64,000 nucleotides of DNA from Chelatococcus sp. YT9 (lineage in GTDB: Bacteria > Pseudomonadota > Alphaproteobacteria > Rhizobiales > Beijerinckiaceae). The position numbers and the translations under genes were made by a program. Below the pieces are notes generated by a model. The model was not told where the DNA came from, did not search any database, and saw nothing but the letters and a program-made list of their open reading frames with translations. Shown here one piece after another: positions 1 to 9,307 of the stretch. Position 1 is the first letter of the stretch, and every line of letters begins with the position of its first letter. The stretch is taken from assembly GCF_018398315.1 (NCBI RefSeq), contig NZ_JAHBRW010000003.1:186001-250000 (forward strand), given 5' to 3'.

Positions 1-816
1 TCCTCCCTCTCGGGCCTTCTTCCGCTTCCGCCTTCCCTGCCCCGCCTGCTTCAGTTCTCCAAGAAGATGATTGAAGCGGTTTGCTCCCTCCAGCGAACGG
101 AACGCTTCTGCGTTGACCACATCGCACGCGTATTCCGCGACTTTAGGATTGGCGACGAGTTTCTTGAGCTCTTCCCATCTGTCCCTGCCAACGGACTTCG
201 CGGCACCGATTGCCTCAATCACCTGAGCCGGTACGGTTTCCACGACAGACAGCATTCTCGACAGTAATGTGTCATCGATGCTGAGCGCAGACCTAATCGT
301 TTCCTTACTTTGCCCCATGCTCAAGAGCTTTGTGGCGAAGAGAGCCTTCTCAATGAAGGAGAGATTTGCGCGTCGAGAGTTTTCCTGCCCCTGGGCAATG
401 ATATGGGCAATGGCTTCGAGGTTTTTCACAACTGCGAGAACTGGAATGCCAAGCTCTCTCGCCGCGCGGGCGCGGCGATGCCCAAACACGATCATGAATC
501 GGCCGCCGGTGTCCGGATGAGGGCGCACCAAAATAGGTTGCAATTGTCCTTCCGTTTCAATTCCCTGCTTCAGGTTCGCAAACTCCTCCTCGTCGTCTTC
601 TACGCGATCTACGACGAACGATTCGTCCAATAGAGCCGGATCGAGGCTGACGACGGTTTCGCCTGCCATCATCTTCTTGGCATTCTCAGCCATTTCCTCG
701 ATCGACAGCATCATCGATCGCGACGCGCCGCGATTTGCGTAGTCAGATCGGACCTCTCTGTCCGCCGTAGTTGTCAGATGTGCGGACACGTTGGCTAATA
801 GGTTTTTACGTGCCAT
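1..816 (-). CDS. repB: RepB, ParB-like plasmid partition protein (3' end outside window)
   Basis: This is the centromere-binding protein of a repABC operon; with RepA it segregates the replicon. Reading back from the ATG at 816 gives 272 codons without a stop, so the C-terminus lies beyond the window edge. The ParB/Spo0J nuclease-fold motif FGHRRARAARELG is at about residues 111-123, and the box GQENSRRANLSFIEKAL is at about 143-159. The C-terminal part is basic. The gene follows repA on the same strand after a gap of about 78 bp that holds a parS-like repeat, the usual order repA-repB(-repC). Identification is firm. repC, encoding the initiator, is expected just left of the window. Confidence 0.93.
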   Translation of the reverse strand, partial: MARKNLLANVSAHLTTTADREVRSDYANRGASRSMMLSIEEMAENAKKMMAGETVVSLDPALLDESFVVDRVEDDEEEFANLKQGIETEGQLQPILVRPHPDTGGRFMIVFGHRRARAARELGIPVLAVVKNLEAIAHIIAQGQENSRRANLSFIEKALFATKLLSMGQSKETIRSALSIDDTLLSRMLSVVETVPAQVIEAIGAAKSVGRDRWEELKKLVANPKVAEYACDVVNAEAFRSLEGANRFNHLLGELKQAGQGRRKRKKAREGG

Positions 817-869
817 TGCGCCCTCCCCTAGCCGGAGACAAGTGATTGGCAAATTGGAAGGTTTTGCCG

Positions 870-886
870 CTCTGCACGGCTGTCAA
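870..886. promoter_or_regulatory. parS-like repeat, copy 1 (between repA and repB)
   Basis: The 17-mer CTCTGCACGGCTGTCAA occurs here and again, identical and in the same orientation, at 2296-2312 upstream of repA. Its complement TTGACAGCCGTGCAG partly matches the repABC centromere pattern GTTnnCnGCnGnnAAC. The positions, flanking repA, fit partition or autoregulation sites bound by RepB. Binding itself is inferred. Confidence 0.6.
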
Positions 887-894
887 GATAAACC

Positions 895-2106
895 TCATTT
901 ACGCCCCCACGCGCCATGAACGAGAGCCGTGATTTCCCCATTAACCGCGTTCAAAGCCTCAAGGGCGCGATCATAAGTGGTCCGAATGAATTGCGCGCGC
1001 TCGACCTCGTAGAGCGACTGGTTTGTAATTCCCGCGTCCGAAATCGCGGTCGATTTTACCATCGGGTTCTTCAGCATATGTGCAGGGAAGAGAGCTTGCA
1101 TAAATCCGACCATCTGCGTCTGCGGGCCGTCTGTCGGTTCGTAGCGTGTGACCAAATAGCGAAACCATTTGAGGCGCACATGCGCGCCGGCTTTGCTTAT
1201 CGATTGCAGGATCCCCCCGAGCATCAGCAAGAACTGACTCATCGACATGACGTCGAGCATCTGCGGGTGAATGGTGATCAGAACAGCGGTTGAAGCCGTG
1301 AGAGCGGTTAGAGTGAGATAGCCAAGTTGAGGCGGACAATCGATGATGACTACGTCATAGCGATCGTCCACCTCCCGTAACGCGTCTGAAATACGCGTGA
1401 AGAAAAGGCGGCCATCTGATGAGGCTTTGTTAGCTGCGGCAAGCGGTGTGTCGTACTCATATTCCTGAAGCTCAAGGTTCGCAGGCACGATGTCGAGGCC
1501 GGGAAAATTGGTTGCGCGGATAACTTCCGAGATCGACTTTTTTGCCTTGTCATAACGAAGGGCTTCATAGAGAGATGGATTTTTGTCCAGCTCTGGCTGG
1601 AAACCGTGCAGCGCTGATAAAGAGGCTTGAGGGTCGAGATCGATTGCCAGCACTCGATGGCCCGTCAAAGCCAGATGCTGCGCTAGATGAGCCGCAGTGG
1701 TGGTTTTTCCGCTACCCCCTTTAAAGTTCACAACTGAGATTACCTGTAAGGATTCTCCGGGCCTCCTGTGCGGGACATATTTCTTGTAATCTGCGCGCCC
1801 ATGCCGATCGAGATAATGTCTCAATTCAAGCATTTGCTTGGCTGTGTAAGTCCGACGTCCAGATGCGGACGTGGTCGGTATCGGTCCCTTCCCTTCGAGG
1901 TGAAGCTTTTTCACATTCGACTGAGTGACACCCAAAAAAAATGCAACTTCCGCCAACGAGAACTGCCGCAGGGTTTTGGTCGCATCGGGTGGGTAATGCT
2001 CGACGCGGAGCATGTTCAGCTTGTCCGAAATCAGTTCTCCTTGCATGAGAATTGATTCGTGAAAGCTGAACGTTTCAAATTCCTCAGCGGGTGTCGCCAT
2101 GTTCAT
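895..2106 (-). CDS. repA: RepA, ParA-type partition ATPase of the repABC operon
   Basis: This 403-residue ParA-family ATPase drives plasmid segregation with RepB and represses its own operon. A winged-helix/MerR-like DNA-binding segment lies at about residues 48-70. The deviant Walker A motif FKGGSGKTTTA is near 128-138 and the Walker B stretch VVIIDCPPQLG is near 250. The length matches plasmid RepA proteins (about 400 residues) rather than short chromosomal ParA. It is the first gene of the repABC operon and is transcribed leftward into repB. The start is the first of two nearby ATG codons (MNM), so the N-terminus could be two residues shorter. Family assignment is secure. Confidence 0.95.
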   Translation of the reverse strand: MNMATPAEEFETFSFHESILMQGELISDKLNMLRVEHYPPDATKTLRQFSLAEVAFFLGVTQSNVKKLHLEGKGPIPTTSASGRRTYTAKQMLELRHYLDRHGRADYKKYVPHRRPGESLQVISVVNFKGGSGKTTTAAHLAQHLALTGHRVLAIDLDPQASLSALHGFQPELDKNPSLYEALRYDKAKKSISEVIRATNFPGLDIVPANLELQEYEYDTPLAAANKASSDGRLFFTRISDALREVDDRYDVVIIDCPPQLGYLTLTALTASTAVLITIHPQMLDVMSMSQFLLMLGGILQSISKAGAHVRLKWFRYLVTRYEPTDGPQTQMVGFMQALFPAHMLKNPMVKSTAISDAGITNQSLYEVERAQFIRTTYDRALEALNAVNGEITALVHGAWGRK

Positions 2107-2295
2107 CGATGCCGGTTGTCAGAATAACGCTTTTCTGAAGGAAAACTCTCAACAAGCGGGAATTATGCCCGATTCGCTCAACGCGGCAATCGATTTTGTC
2201 TTAATGAGAAGTTAACTCGCTTCCGCTGGTTTTAGCGATATTCAAATGAGACCAAGATCGTTGGTTAAGTATATGCTCTACAATATTTTTTTATC

Positions 2296-2312
2296 CTCTG
2301 CACGGCTGTCAA
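2296..2312. promoter_or_regulatory. parS-like repeat, copy 2 (upstream of repA)
   Basis: This is an exact copy of the 17-mer at 870-886, about 190 bp upstream of the repA start. On the repA strand it contains a TTGACA hexamer that could also serve as a -35 element, so partition-site and promoter functions may overlap. An A/T-rich stretch lies just downstream in the repA direction. Confidence 0.6.
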
Positions 2313-3529
2313 AGCAGTTTTAAAGCTGGAATTTTCCAGATATCGGTGGCGTAAACAGAAGTGTTCGCCCAGTGAAGGCTGCGAGGCAGGTGTTTGGCCT
2401 CAAGGACTTTCGAAGTGCGATCGAATATGGGGTCAAGGTTTCAATGGGAGCGGAAGTCTGCACCAGACCGCAGTAACTGGTGCGCAGCTTGGCTTCTCGA
2501 ACCCGATGGTTCATTCTCGTGCGAAGCGCACGCTTAGCCGGTATACGGTGATTGGTCCTGGCAGATTAAGCGCACGCCACGTCCAATGCCTTCCTGGGGC
2601 GGGCAGCCCTCCACGTATGTCGTGGCCATGACCGGCCAGCCGACGAGCTTATAGTGCTGCTGGCGTTCCATGTTTTGTCCGCTTCAGCACGCCTGCCGTA
2701 GGGCTTTATGGCGTCGGGCAGGGGGCGTGCCGTTATTAAAACTAACGATGCCGACAAAGCTTCCGCGGGGAGGCGCGGCCTGAAGGTCCCTCAGTCGATT
2801 GTATCGTTTCGCCATCAGCCTGACACCGGCGCAATCTTGAGTATCGAGGCAGGGGAGGGATCGCATTCACCTGGCAACCCTGGCCGCTTGAAGCAAGATG
2901 GATCGTTTGCCGATGCCAATACCCATGCGATTTATTCAGCTCTCTCTGACGCGCCTAGCGAAGCCCGGCCGTGTCCTCGTTCTGAAACAGACGGCGGTTT
3001 TAAGTGATCGGAACGTGTGGACCGCAATGTGGCGTGCTTCATATGCAGGCCGCGCCGAGGATGCTCATCGAGAACGTGCTGGCCTCGGAGCCCAGCTTTG
3101 AAGGCATCCACACAAGGATCGCTGCATTGTGTCTCGGTGTCGATATCGCCCTCATTCAATGCGGCGTTGCCGAATGGACGCTCACCGAGCCAACGACGCT
3201 GAGAGCCTTAATGGTGTGCGTGTTATGAGGAGAGCTGGGGGCTTTTATTTGGTAGCAGTTAGATCTGCGGGAGCTGAAGGGAGGCGGATGGGTGGAGCAG
3301 ATCATATCCCGCACGGGTACCGAATCCCGCCACGAATTTTGGATCCGTAGGCGGGCATCCGAAGGCCATTGACACATGAGCTCGTGTGTTCTGACGGCCG
3401 GCCGGCCATAGCCTTAAGCTACCGAGACGCATTCAAAGGTCTATCAGCCGCTAGACCTACCAATGCCTTGCTCGTTGCCATATTCCTCTGGCTCAAAGTA
3501 CTGACGCAGACTTTTGTGTCTCGCCCTTA
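2313..3529. other. Stretch with no supportable gene
   Basis: Short reading frames are open in several phases, but none has a recognisable family motif, a convincing ribosome site or continuity with a neighbour. The stretch looks like scrambled remnants between the replication genes and a toxin-antitoxin area. Confidence 0.4.
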
Positions 3530-3780
3530 TGGGGCTGTATGAGCCTTCACCGCTATGTCAAAGCGCGCGCATCACGGCCAGGGTTGTTTTGAGCGTCGGA
3601 TTTTCGCGTTCACTGAAGGAGCAGTATAGCCGCTCTCAAGACAATCCCGTCGTACCGCGATTTCGGACATCACTTTGGCTCACGCGACAACACCAAGTGC
3701 TTTGGCGATATAGACCGCATCGCCATTTTGCAAAGGTATCCGCCATAGTGCGGCGATTTCGTCATCGCCCACGGTGCATC
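3530..3780 (-). pseudogene. Decayed HigA-type addiction-module antidote
   Basis: Three phases of the minus strand together spell a HigA-like 'probable addiction module antidote'. One phase reads GDAVYIAKALGVVA and is followed by a stop. A second gives MSEIA. A third gives YCSFSERENPTLKTTLAVMR and stops. In intact family members these are successive parts of one helix-turn-helix protein of about 100 residues. At least two frame changes and several in-frame stops show the gene is dead. No cognate HigB-like toxin is recognisable next to it. Confidence 0.6.
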
Positions 3781-3937
3781 CTTGGTCCTGGCAATGAGAA
3801 CGTCAGCAGCTCGGGGCCGAGCGGATCAGGTCGCCGAGATGGACGTTCCCGCCGCACTGTCGAGCAGGGCTTTTAGACCTCACGGTCGGATGTGGGAACG
3901 ACCGGTCGATAATGTCGCTTGAATCCAGAGCGTCGGA

Positions 3938-3965
3938 GTAATACCTTCAACGAAAGCGGTATTAC
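3938..3965. promoter_or_regulatory. Inverted repeat upstream of vapB, candidate operator
   Basis: Perfect 8-bp arms, GTAATACC and GGTATTAC, are separated by 12 bp. The repeat ends 12 bp before the vapB start codon. VapBC complexes commonly autoregulate by binding such palindromes, so this is the likely site of conditional repression. Confidence 0.55.
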
Positions 3966-3977
3966 AGGGTTGAGGTT

Positions 3978-4211
3978 ATGACGAGCACGGTGACGTCCAA
4001 GGGGCAGGTCACAATCCCGAAAGCGGTCAGGGATCTGCTTGGAATTGCTCCAGGAAGCAAGGTGGCTTTCCGCAGGGCAGCCGATGGCAGCGTGGTGCTG
4101 ACGAAAGCGGACACGGACAGGCCTCCCAGCCGGTTCCAGCGGCTCAGAGGGCACGCGGGCAAGGGACTTGATACGGATGCGATCATGGCGCTCACGCGTG
4201 GCGAAGCGTGA
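3978..4211 (+). CDS. vapB: VapB-type antitoxin (AbrB/MazE fold)
   Basis: This 77-residue antitoxin has an N-terminal swapped-hairpin AbrB DNA-binding domain, with the hallmark TVTSKGQVTIPKAVRDLLG at about residues 4-22. The C-terminal tail (about 50-77) should wrap and inhibit the VapC toxin. Its stop codon overlaps the GTG start of the downstream PIN-domain gene, the usual coupled arrangement in which antitoxin is made first. A perfect inverted repeat immediately upstream suggests autoregulation. On a repABC replicon the pair probably stabilises inheritance. Confidence 0.9.
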   Translation: MTSTVTSKGQVTIPKAVRDLLGIAPGSKVAFRRAADGSVVLTKADTDRPPSRFQRLRGHAGKGLDTDAIMALTRGEA

Positions 4212-4612
4212 CGCTCGTTGATACCAATATCCTGCTCGATCTTGTGACGAATGATCAAGACTGGGCAGATTGGTCGATCGAGCAGCTTGAAACTGCCGCT
4301 CTCGCGGGCCCATTGATGATCAACGATGTTGTGTATACGGAGCTATCTGTTCGCTACGATCGGATAGAAGGCCTTGATGCCTTCATTGAAGACGCGGGCT
4401 TAGAACTGATGCCCATCCCTCGGTCAGCCTTGTTCTTGGCAGGCAAGGTGTTCACACACTATCGCAAGGCAGGGGGATCGCGCACCGGGGTGCTGCCGGA
4501 CTTCTTCATTGGAGCCCACGCAGCGGTTCAAGGTCTGCCTTTGCTGACGCGAGACTTGAAGCGCTATCGGACATACTTTCCAACGGTGGAGCTAATTTCG
4601 CCAGCGCCGTGA
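4208..4612 (+). CDS. vapC: VapC-type PIN-domain ribonuclease toxin
   Basis: This 134-residue PIN-domain toxin is a Mg-dependent RNase of the type that cleaves tRNA or rRNA. The first catalytic acidic residue is in LVDTNILLDL (residues 3-12). A conserved Glu lies in YTELSVRY, and the late Asp cluster is in TGVLPDFFIGAHA followed by LTRDLKRY. Translation starts at GTG 4208, overlapping the antitoxin stop by 4 bp, so the genes are coupled. All expected acidic residues are visible, so the toxin appears active. Confidence 0.9.
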   Translation: MTLVDTNILLDLVTNDQDWADWSIEQLETAALAGPLMINDVVYTELSVRYDRIEGLDAFIEDAGLELMPIPRSALFLAGKVFTHYRKAGGSRTGVLPDFFIGAHAAVQGLPLLTRDLKRYRTYFPTVELISPAP

Positions 4613-4899
4613 GAGGGGGCGGGGGGCAGCGGCTGAACGCGTGATTGTCTTGAAATCGTATCCGTCGGACGCAGAGAGGTCCCTGACATCTTGGTCCATG
4701 CACGGCCCAAATTGCATTTGGAAGTAGCCTTTATGGACTCCGAGGGACGAAGCCCGGTCTGCGCCCAAAATGCATTGCATAGCCTTCTGCGTCGGTTTTC
4801 GCACCCTAGCATCAACCAGAAGAGAGCAACTGCGACATGAGATCCGCCGGCCTCCGAGAGACGGCGTCTCTGAGGCTCGCCATCGGCCGTTCCTTCCGC

Positions 4900-5835
4900 T
4901 CAATCTTGAACTTCCTGTGGCTGCGGCACAACCAGGCCGAGCCGCTCCGCCCGGTCAAGTAGCGCTTTTACGGATGAGGCAGCCCATTGCCGGCCGCCGC
5001 GCGGTGCACGTTCCCGCATCCGCTCGAGCTGGGCGGCGATATCGCGCAAGCTGAGATCCGGATCGGCGATGGCTATGCCGGCGACAAGGGTCATTAGCCT
5101 GTCCTCGGGAGGGCGTCGAGGGGAGCGCTGGATCAGGTGCGCCTCCGCCATCTTTTCGCTCACCAGGCGGTGTACCGCGCGTCGCAACTTCTCGACGGTC
5201 CAATTCTGGCCGCGATGGTTCAGCACCCGCACAACCTCGTCCCAATTGTGCTGTGGCCGCATGCGCCGCACCACCGGCAGCCAGTTGGAGGCCGAGACAA
5301 TGAGGTCGCCAACATAGACCCGCCTCCTGGCCTCAGAGGCCGCGCGTATCGCCTCCGGGTTGCGTTCCCGCAAGCCCGGATTGCCGGGCAGCTTGCCGCG
5401 AGCCTTCGCCGCTCTCATCCCCGCCTTGGTGCGCTCGGCGATCAACGCGCGCTCGAGCTGCGCCACCGCGCCAAGCACCTGCAGCGAGAACATGCCCTGC
5501 GGCGTGGAGGTGTCGATCGGGTCATGGAGCGAGCGGAAATGCGCCTTGCGCTCCTCGAGATGCTCGATCACCACCAGAAGGTGACTGACCGAGCGAGCCA
5601 GACGGTCCAGGCGCACCACGACCAGGACGTCACCGGCGCTGATCTCTCGCAGCAGTCTGGTCAATACAGGCCGCACCCGAGACGCACCCGAACCGTGCTC
5701 CGTGTGAACGATCTGGCAACCGGCCGCACGGAGCTCGTCGACCTGGGCATCTGTTGCCTGTTCCTCAGTTGAGACCCGCGCATAGCCAATCAGGCGTCGG
5801 ACGGGCGTGCGGAGGGGAGGGGAGGGCGAGGCCAT
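4900..5835 (-). CDS. Serine recombinase (resolvase/invertase)
   Basis: This site-specific recombinase has about 311 residues from the ATG at 5835; the frame is open further upstream, but conserved sequence starts here. The catalytic serine lies in IGYARVSTEEQ, followed by the conserved RLDRLARS and the E-helix region LERALIAERTKAGMRAAKARGK. The C-terminal extension after about residue 150 is longer than in Tn3 resolvases of about 190 residues and carries HTH-like segments. No transposase is adjacent, and the only Tn3-type tnpA in the window is 48 kb away. It may be a stranded resolvase or a multimer-resolution enzyme of the replicon. Confidence 0.82.
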   Translation of the reverse strand: MASPSPPLRTPVRRLIGYARVSTEEQATDAQVDELRAAGCQIVHTEHGSGASRVRPVLTRLLREISAGDVLVVVRLDRLARSVSHLLVVIEHLEERKAHFRSLHDPIDTSTPQGMFSLQVLGAVAQLERALIAERTKAGMRAAKARGKLPGNPGLRERNPEAIRAASEARRRVYVGDLIVSASNWLPVVRRMRPQHNWDEVVRVLNHRGQNWTVEKLRRAVHRLVSEKMAEAHLIQRSPRRPPEDRLMTLVAGIAIADPDLSLRDIAAQLERMRERAPRGGRQWAASSVKALLDRAERLGLVVPQPQEVQD

Positions 5836-6892
5836 CGAGATTCCAGAGCCGATTCGGGGCTCTTTGTACAATTTCACCAGACAAGAGAAAAGGATCCTTT
5901 GTAAACGTGTTTTATCGGCCTCGTCAAAAGGCCATGGAGGCCGATCGGGCACCGTAGATGGTCGCGGTGCCAAAAGGAGCCGGAACGGCAGCCTGTGGGG
6001 GCTCTGAGCGGAAAACAGGCGATTTCAGGGGTTTTGGAGGCTTGCTCGGCGCTTGCCGGGCGCCGTGAGGCTGATTTTCCGCCCGGCGGGTGCCTTCGCG
6101 GCTCAGCGGCGCGGGAAATCCACCGATCCAGGTGGGGCGGTCGCTCAACTAGGCGCGGAATGCACCCATCCGGGAAGAGGGGAGGCGAAAAACGACGTGT
6201 TTCCGGGCGATTCCAGCCATCTCGGCCGAGCGGCATCGCGGATTTGCCAATGGCTGTCCATGACTATCGATAAGGGGTGTTATCGTTAGTCAGGGCGTCG
6301 TCCGACCGGCCATCGCGATCGCAGAAGTGAAGCACATATTCGCTTCTCCTGAAGATTAAATATGACGGTTGATCAACATGTTCTGAGGAGGTGGTGCGCC
6401 GTGCCATTGGCGCTTCCCGCGGACCTCCTTTAGCCAGGATAGAAAAAATGCCCAACTGATTAGTTGCTTGAGATGCCGATTGCCTCCCTTTGCTGCGACC
6501 GACGGTCACGCGGACATAAGTAGCCGTCGGTGAGAGCACTCATCGCAGCTCGGTGGGGGAGTGGACCGCTTCGAACCGCAGGTTATCTCGAACGCGGGAT
6601 AATCCCATCGCGTTCGAATGCCGCGCATATCGCCGTCAGCAGCCGGTTACCCGGCCACAAAGCCGAAGCTCAGACATAGGTTCTCAACCAGGTGCCTTAC
6701 AGGCCCATCAATGATGGTCGTTTATCAGCACGGCCGCGCAGCGCCCTAGTAGGAGCGTAGCTGGTCGAGATTTTGCTTACAGTGGGCCTCAATACGTGTA
6801 TCGTCGAGCCGTGGCTTAGCCTTAAGGCTCGTTGGCGAAGCGCCCGCTAAATGTCATGAGTCGTTGACCGACCTGCTTGTGGAGTTCGTGCG
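5836..6892. other. Gene-free stretch upstream of the recombinase
   Basis: No coding region is supportable here. The part next to the recombinase gene would be the expected place for a res site, but I could not define paired subsites. A stretch at about 5996 beginning GGGGGCTCTGAGCGG resembles a Tn3-type end, but I found no inverted partner. Confidence 0.35.
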
Positions 6893-8047
6893 ATGTCTGG
6901 AACGGACATCACCGCCGTAATCGGCGACCTCTATGAGGCAAGTTCAAGCGGCGGAAACTGGTTCGCATTCGGCCGTGAGTTTTTCCAGCGCTTGGGCGTC
7001 GATTCCGGCTCCCTTCGCGTGCGGGATACGGACGGTCACCTCATGAATGTCTTGCAGCCAAGACTGCCAGGGGAAGGGCAGTATTCGCGCTTCCAGGCGC
7101 TCGATCCAGTGCGTGGAGCTGCCCTGCGCACAATCCCGAGCAGGGATTGGGGAACCACAGTTAAACTCGGCACGGAACTGCTGCCGAATGACACCTTCAT
7201 GCGCTCCGACTTCTATCAGGAGTTTGCCAAGCCCCTCGGGAGAAATCACCTCCTGCTGGGCACGATCGGCGATATCGACAAGACCTTGATCCTGTTGTTC
7301 AGAGAGACGATCCCGTTCACCGAACGAGACAAACAGAATCTTGCGTCTATGCTTCCCCATATGCAGCGGGCAGTACAGCTCCATAACCGCTTGCGCGGGG
7401 CGGAGCTGAATGCGCAGATTGGCTACGCGGCCTTTGAGGCCCTGCCGGGCGGTGCGATCGTGCTCGATCACGAGACCAGCGTCCTGTTCATCAACAAGGC
7501 GGCGGAAAGGCTTCTTTCCGAGGCCGGCTCGCCCCTTGCGTTAAGGCGTCAATCTTCGCAGGTGTGGAACGCACGCGCGCTGCAACTGGTCATTCGTGAT
7601 CGAAGTCGGGCGGCGCGGCTATTGTCTCTGGTATCGGATGCAGCCCATGGAGGCAGCGGCGGAGCAGTGCGTTTTGAGATCGACAGTGAGACAGATGATC
7701 GGCTGGGCCAATTGGCTGTTCTTGTATCACCGCTGCCGCGTCAATACACGCTTAGTGAAGATGCTCCGGGCGCTCCTGGCCCGGTCCTCATTCTTCTGAA
7801 GGAGCTGTCGCCTGCCAGGACGCCGCGCGCCTCGCTCCTTGGTGACTTGTTTGGCCTGAGTATCGCGGAGAGCGCTGTCGCTCTCGCTCTTCTTGGTGGC
7901 CAAACCGCAGAAAGTGTAGCCCGTGACCGGAACGTGTCGCTTGAGACGGTCCGCAGTCAGATCCGTACAGTGCTCCGCAAGTCTGAAGCAGCGAACCTTC
8001 GCGATTTCGAACGGATTGGCGCGCTGCTCGCCTCCCTCGGGCAATGA
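6893..8047 (+). CDS. LuxR-type HTH transcriptional regulator
   Basis: This 384-residue regulator has a C-terminal LuxR/FixJ-type helix-turn-helix at about residues 320-375, with LSIAESAVALALLGGQTAE, then VSLETVRSQIRTVLRK. The large N-terminal part shows no autoinducer-binding signature. It contains a PAS-like stretch around residues 175-200 (FEALPGGAIVLDHETSVLFI). Solitary proteins of this build are common in Alphaproteobacteria and usually have unknown ligands. The start is the ATG at 6893. No LuxI-like synthase is nearby, so a quorum-sensing role is not supported. Confidence 0.85.
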   Translation: MSGTDITAVIGDLYEASSSGGNWFAFGREFFQRLGVDSGSLRVRDTDGHLMNVLQPRLPGEGQYSRFQALDPVRGAALRTIPSRDWGTTVKLGTELLPNDTFMRSDFYQEFAKPLGRNHLLLGTIGDIDKTLILLFRETIPFTERDKQNLASMLPHMQRAVQLHNRLRGAELNAQIGYAAFEALPGGAIVLDHETSVLFINKAAERLLSEAGSPLALRRQSSQVWNARALQLVIRDRSRAARLLSLVSDAAHGGSGGAVRFEIDSETDDRLGQLAVLVSPLPRQYTLSEDAPGAPGPVLILLKELSPARTPRASLLGDLFGLSIAESAVALALLGGQTAESVARDRNVSLETVRSQIRTVLRKSEAANLRDFERIGALLASLGQ

Positions 8048-8231
8048 AAGCAGAGCTCCCTTTGAAAGGGATCCCTAGTTCTCGGGATGCGATCTGACGG
8101 GCCAGCCCATACGAATAGGTGCAAGCGTCATCTGGACGTGATGTGCCGCCGCAGGACTTCTCTCCTGTGGGGCGACAGTGTGTCAGCAGCCCACAACCGC
8201 AACGTCTGTTGCGTGACAGGCCCAATGAACC

Positions 8232-8594
8232 ATGCCAAGACAGTACCGCAAGTCGCGCTTCCGGATGTGGGTCAGCCCCTTAATAGGTGGGCCGGCGCTA
8301 GCGTTGGTAGGTTCGGTGCTTTTAGCCGATGAACTCGGCTACTCCTTGCCGAGCCGGTGGATGGCACTCATTCTGTTGCTCCCCGCTGCTGCAGCAGTTG
8401 CCGATAGCTTCAGACTTGTTCTGCAGTGGGGTCGATGGAACATATATCCCGTCGCCCGAGCGATCACAGGCGCCCTCTTTGCAGCAATCGCCATCCTATT
8501 GTATTTGCGGATCAACACGGGTGTTCTTTTGCCAATTCTCATGATGGCGCTGGGAGTGGGCGCGATTTTACGCGCTCTTATTTCAGATCATTAA
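8232..8594 (+). CDS. Small integral membrane protein of unknown function
   Basis: This 120-residue, very hydrophobic protein has about four predicted membrane segments, near residues 13-33, 43-62, 75-95 and 97-115. A basic N-terminus (MPRQYRKSRFR) fits an inside-positive orientation. I do not recognise a family. It follows the LuxR-type regulator by about 185 bp on the same strand and may be its target, which is only a guess. Continuous hydrophobic periodicity argues for a real gene. Confidence 0.55.
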   Translation: MPRQYRKSRFRMWVSPLIGGPALALVGSVLLADELGYSLPSRWMALILLLPAAAAVADSFRLVLQWGRWNIYPVARAITGALFAAIAILLYLRINTGVLLPILMMALGVGAILRALISDH

Positions 8595-9087
8595 TGGCGG
8601 AGAGCAAGAACTCGTGCTTCCCATCTTGGTGGACAGCCCCGTCTCGTCGATGAAGACGAGCCGCTGTGGATCGAACTCGGGCTGGACCTCGAACTAGTCG
8701 CAACGTTGCTTCGGGCATTGGCGCGCTCCTGCTCCAGTGCATGGGCGGTTTTTTGAACGTCCAGCCGCACCCGCGAAGCCAAGCGCTCAGCGCGCTGCGG
8801 CGGATGGCGACGGTTATGCTCGGCAAGAAGCCGCGCCGCCATGTTGTGCAGCGTGATGTCCCGCCGCTCCTCGATCACACCGACGATGAACGCCTCATGA
8901 GCGTCGAGGCTCGAGCCTCGACGCCGCCTTGTGGCCGAGCCGTTAGCTCCCCAGTCCTGGCTCACGCGATCCATCGGATCGCCGTCGAGATCCCGACGCC
9001 AAATCTCGCCGCCGCCTGGCGGGCTGAAAGTCCGCCCGTCGAGGCTTCCACAACACGCATGCGAAGATCGTCGCTCAAAGCCCGCAT
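8594..9087 (-). pseudogene. IS630-family transposase remnant
   Basis: Fragments in different minus-strand phases match an IS630-type transposase. The N-terminal HTH part reads LSARQAAARFGVGISTAIRW, then DITLHNMAARLLAEHN and VQKTAHALEQERAN. The beginning of the catalytic core is recognisable as IDETGLSTKMG just before the sequence is lost near 8594. In-frame stops and at least two frameshifts separate the pieces, and the distal catalytic residues are missing. The element is dead and truncated, and I see no intact terminal repeats. Confidence 0.75.
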
Positions 9088-9307
9088 CATCCTCCACCTC
9101 CTCATAAAGAGGTTGAATCAGCCTCGTCAGCACGCGTCACCTCACAATCGATTCACGATCAACGGAAATGCTCTAGCTACGCCACCCGCGCTGGCGTTCA
9201 GGCCAACCGTCCACTAGCAATCGCTCTGGACCATGCCGTGGGAAGGATCACGTATTCACCTCGATAGCCGAGCCGCGGATGCCATTCGGTCCCGAACAAG
9301 ACCGCCG

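Noticed and set aside
5990-6040. Possible Tn3-type terminal repeat (GGGGGCTCTGAGCGG) upstream of the recombinase
   Set aside because: No inverted partner was found near the recombinase or elsewhere, so it is not called as an element end.
6893-8047. Quorum-sensing receptor interpretation of the LuxR-type protein
   Set aside because: Only the C-terminal HTH is LuxR-like; the N-terminal region shows no autoinducer-binding residues and there is no LuxI gene.
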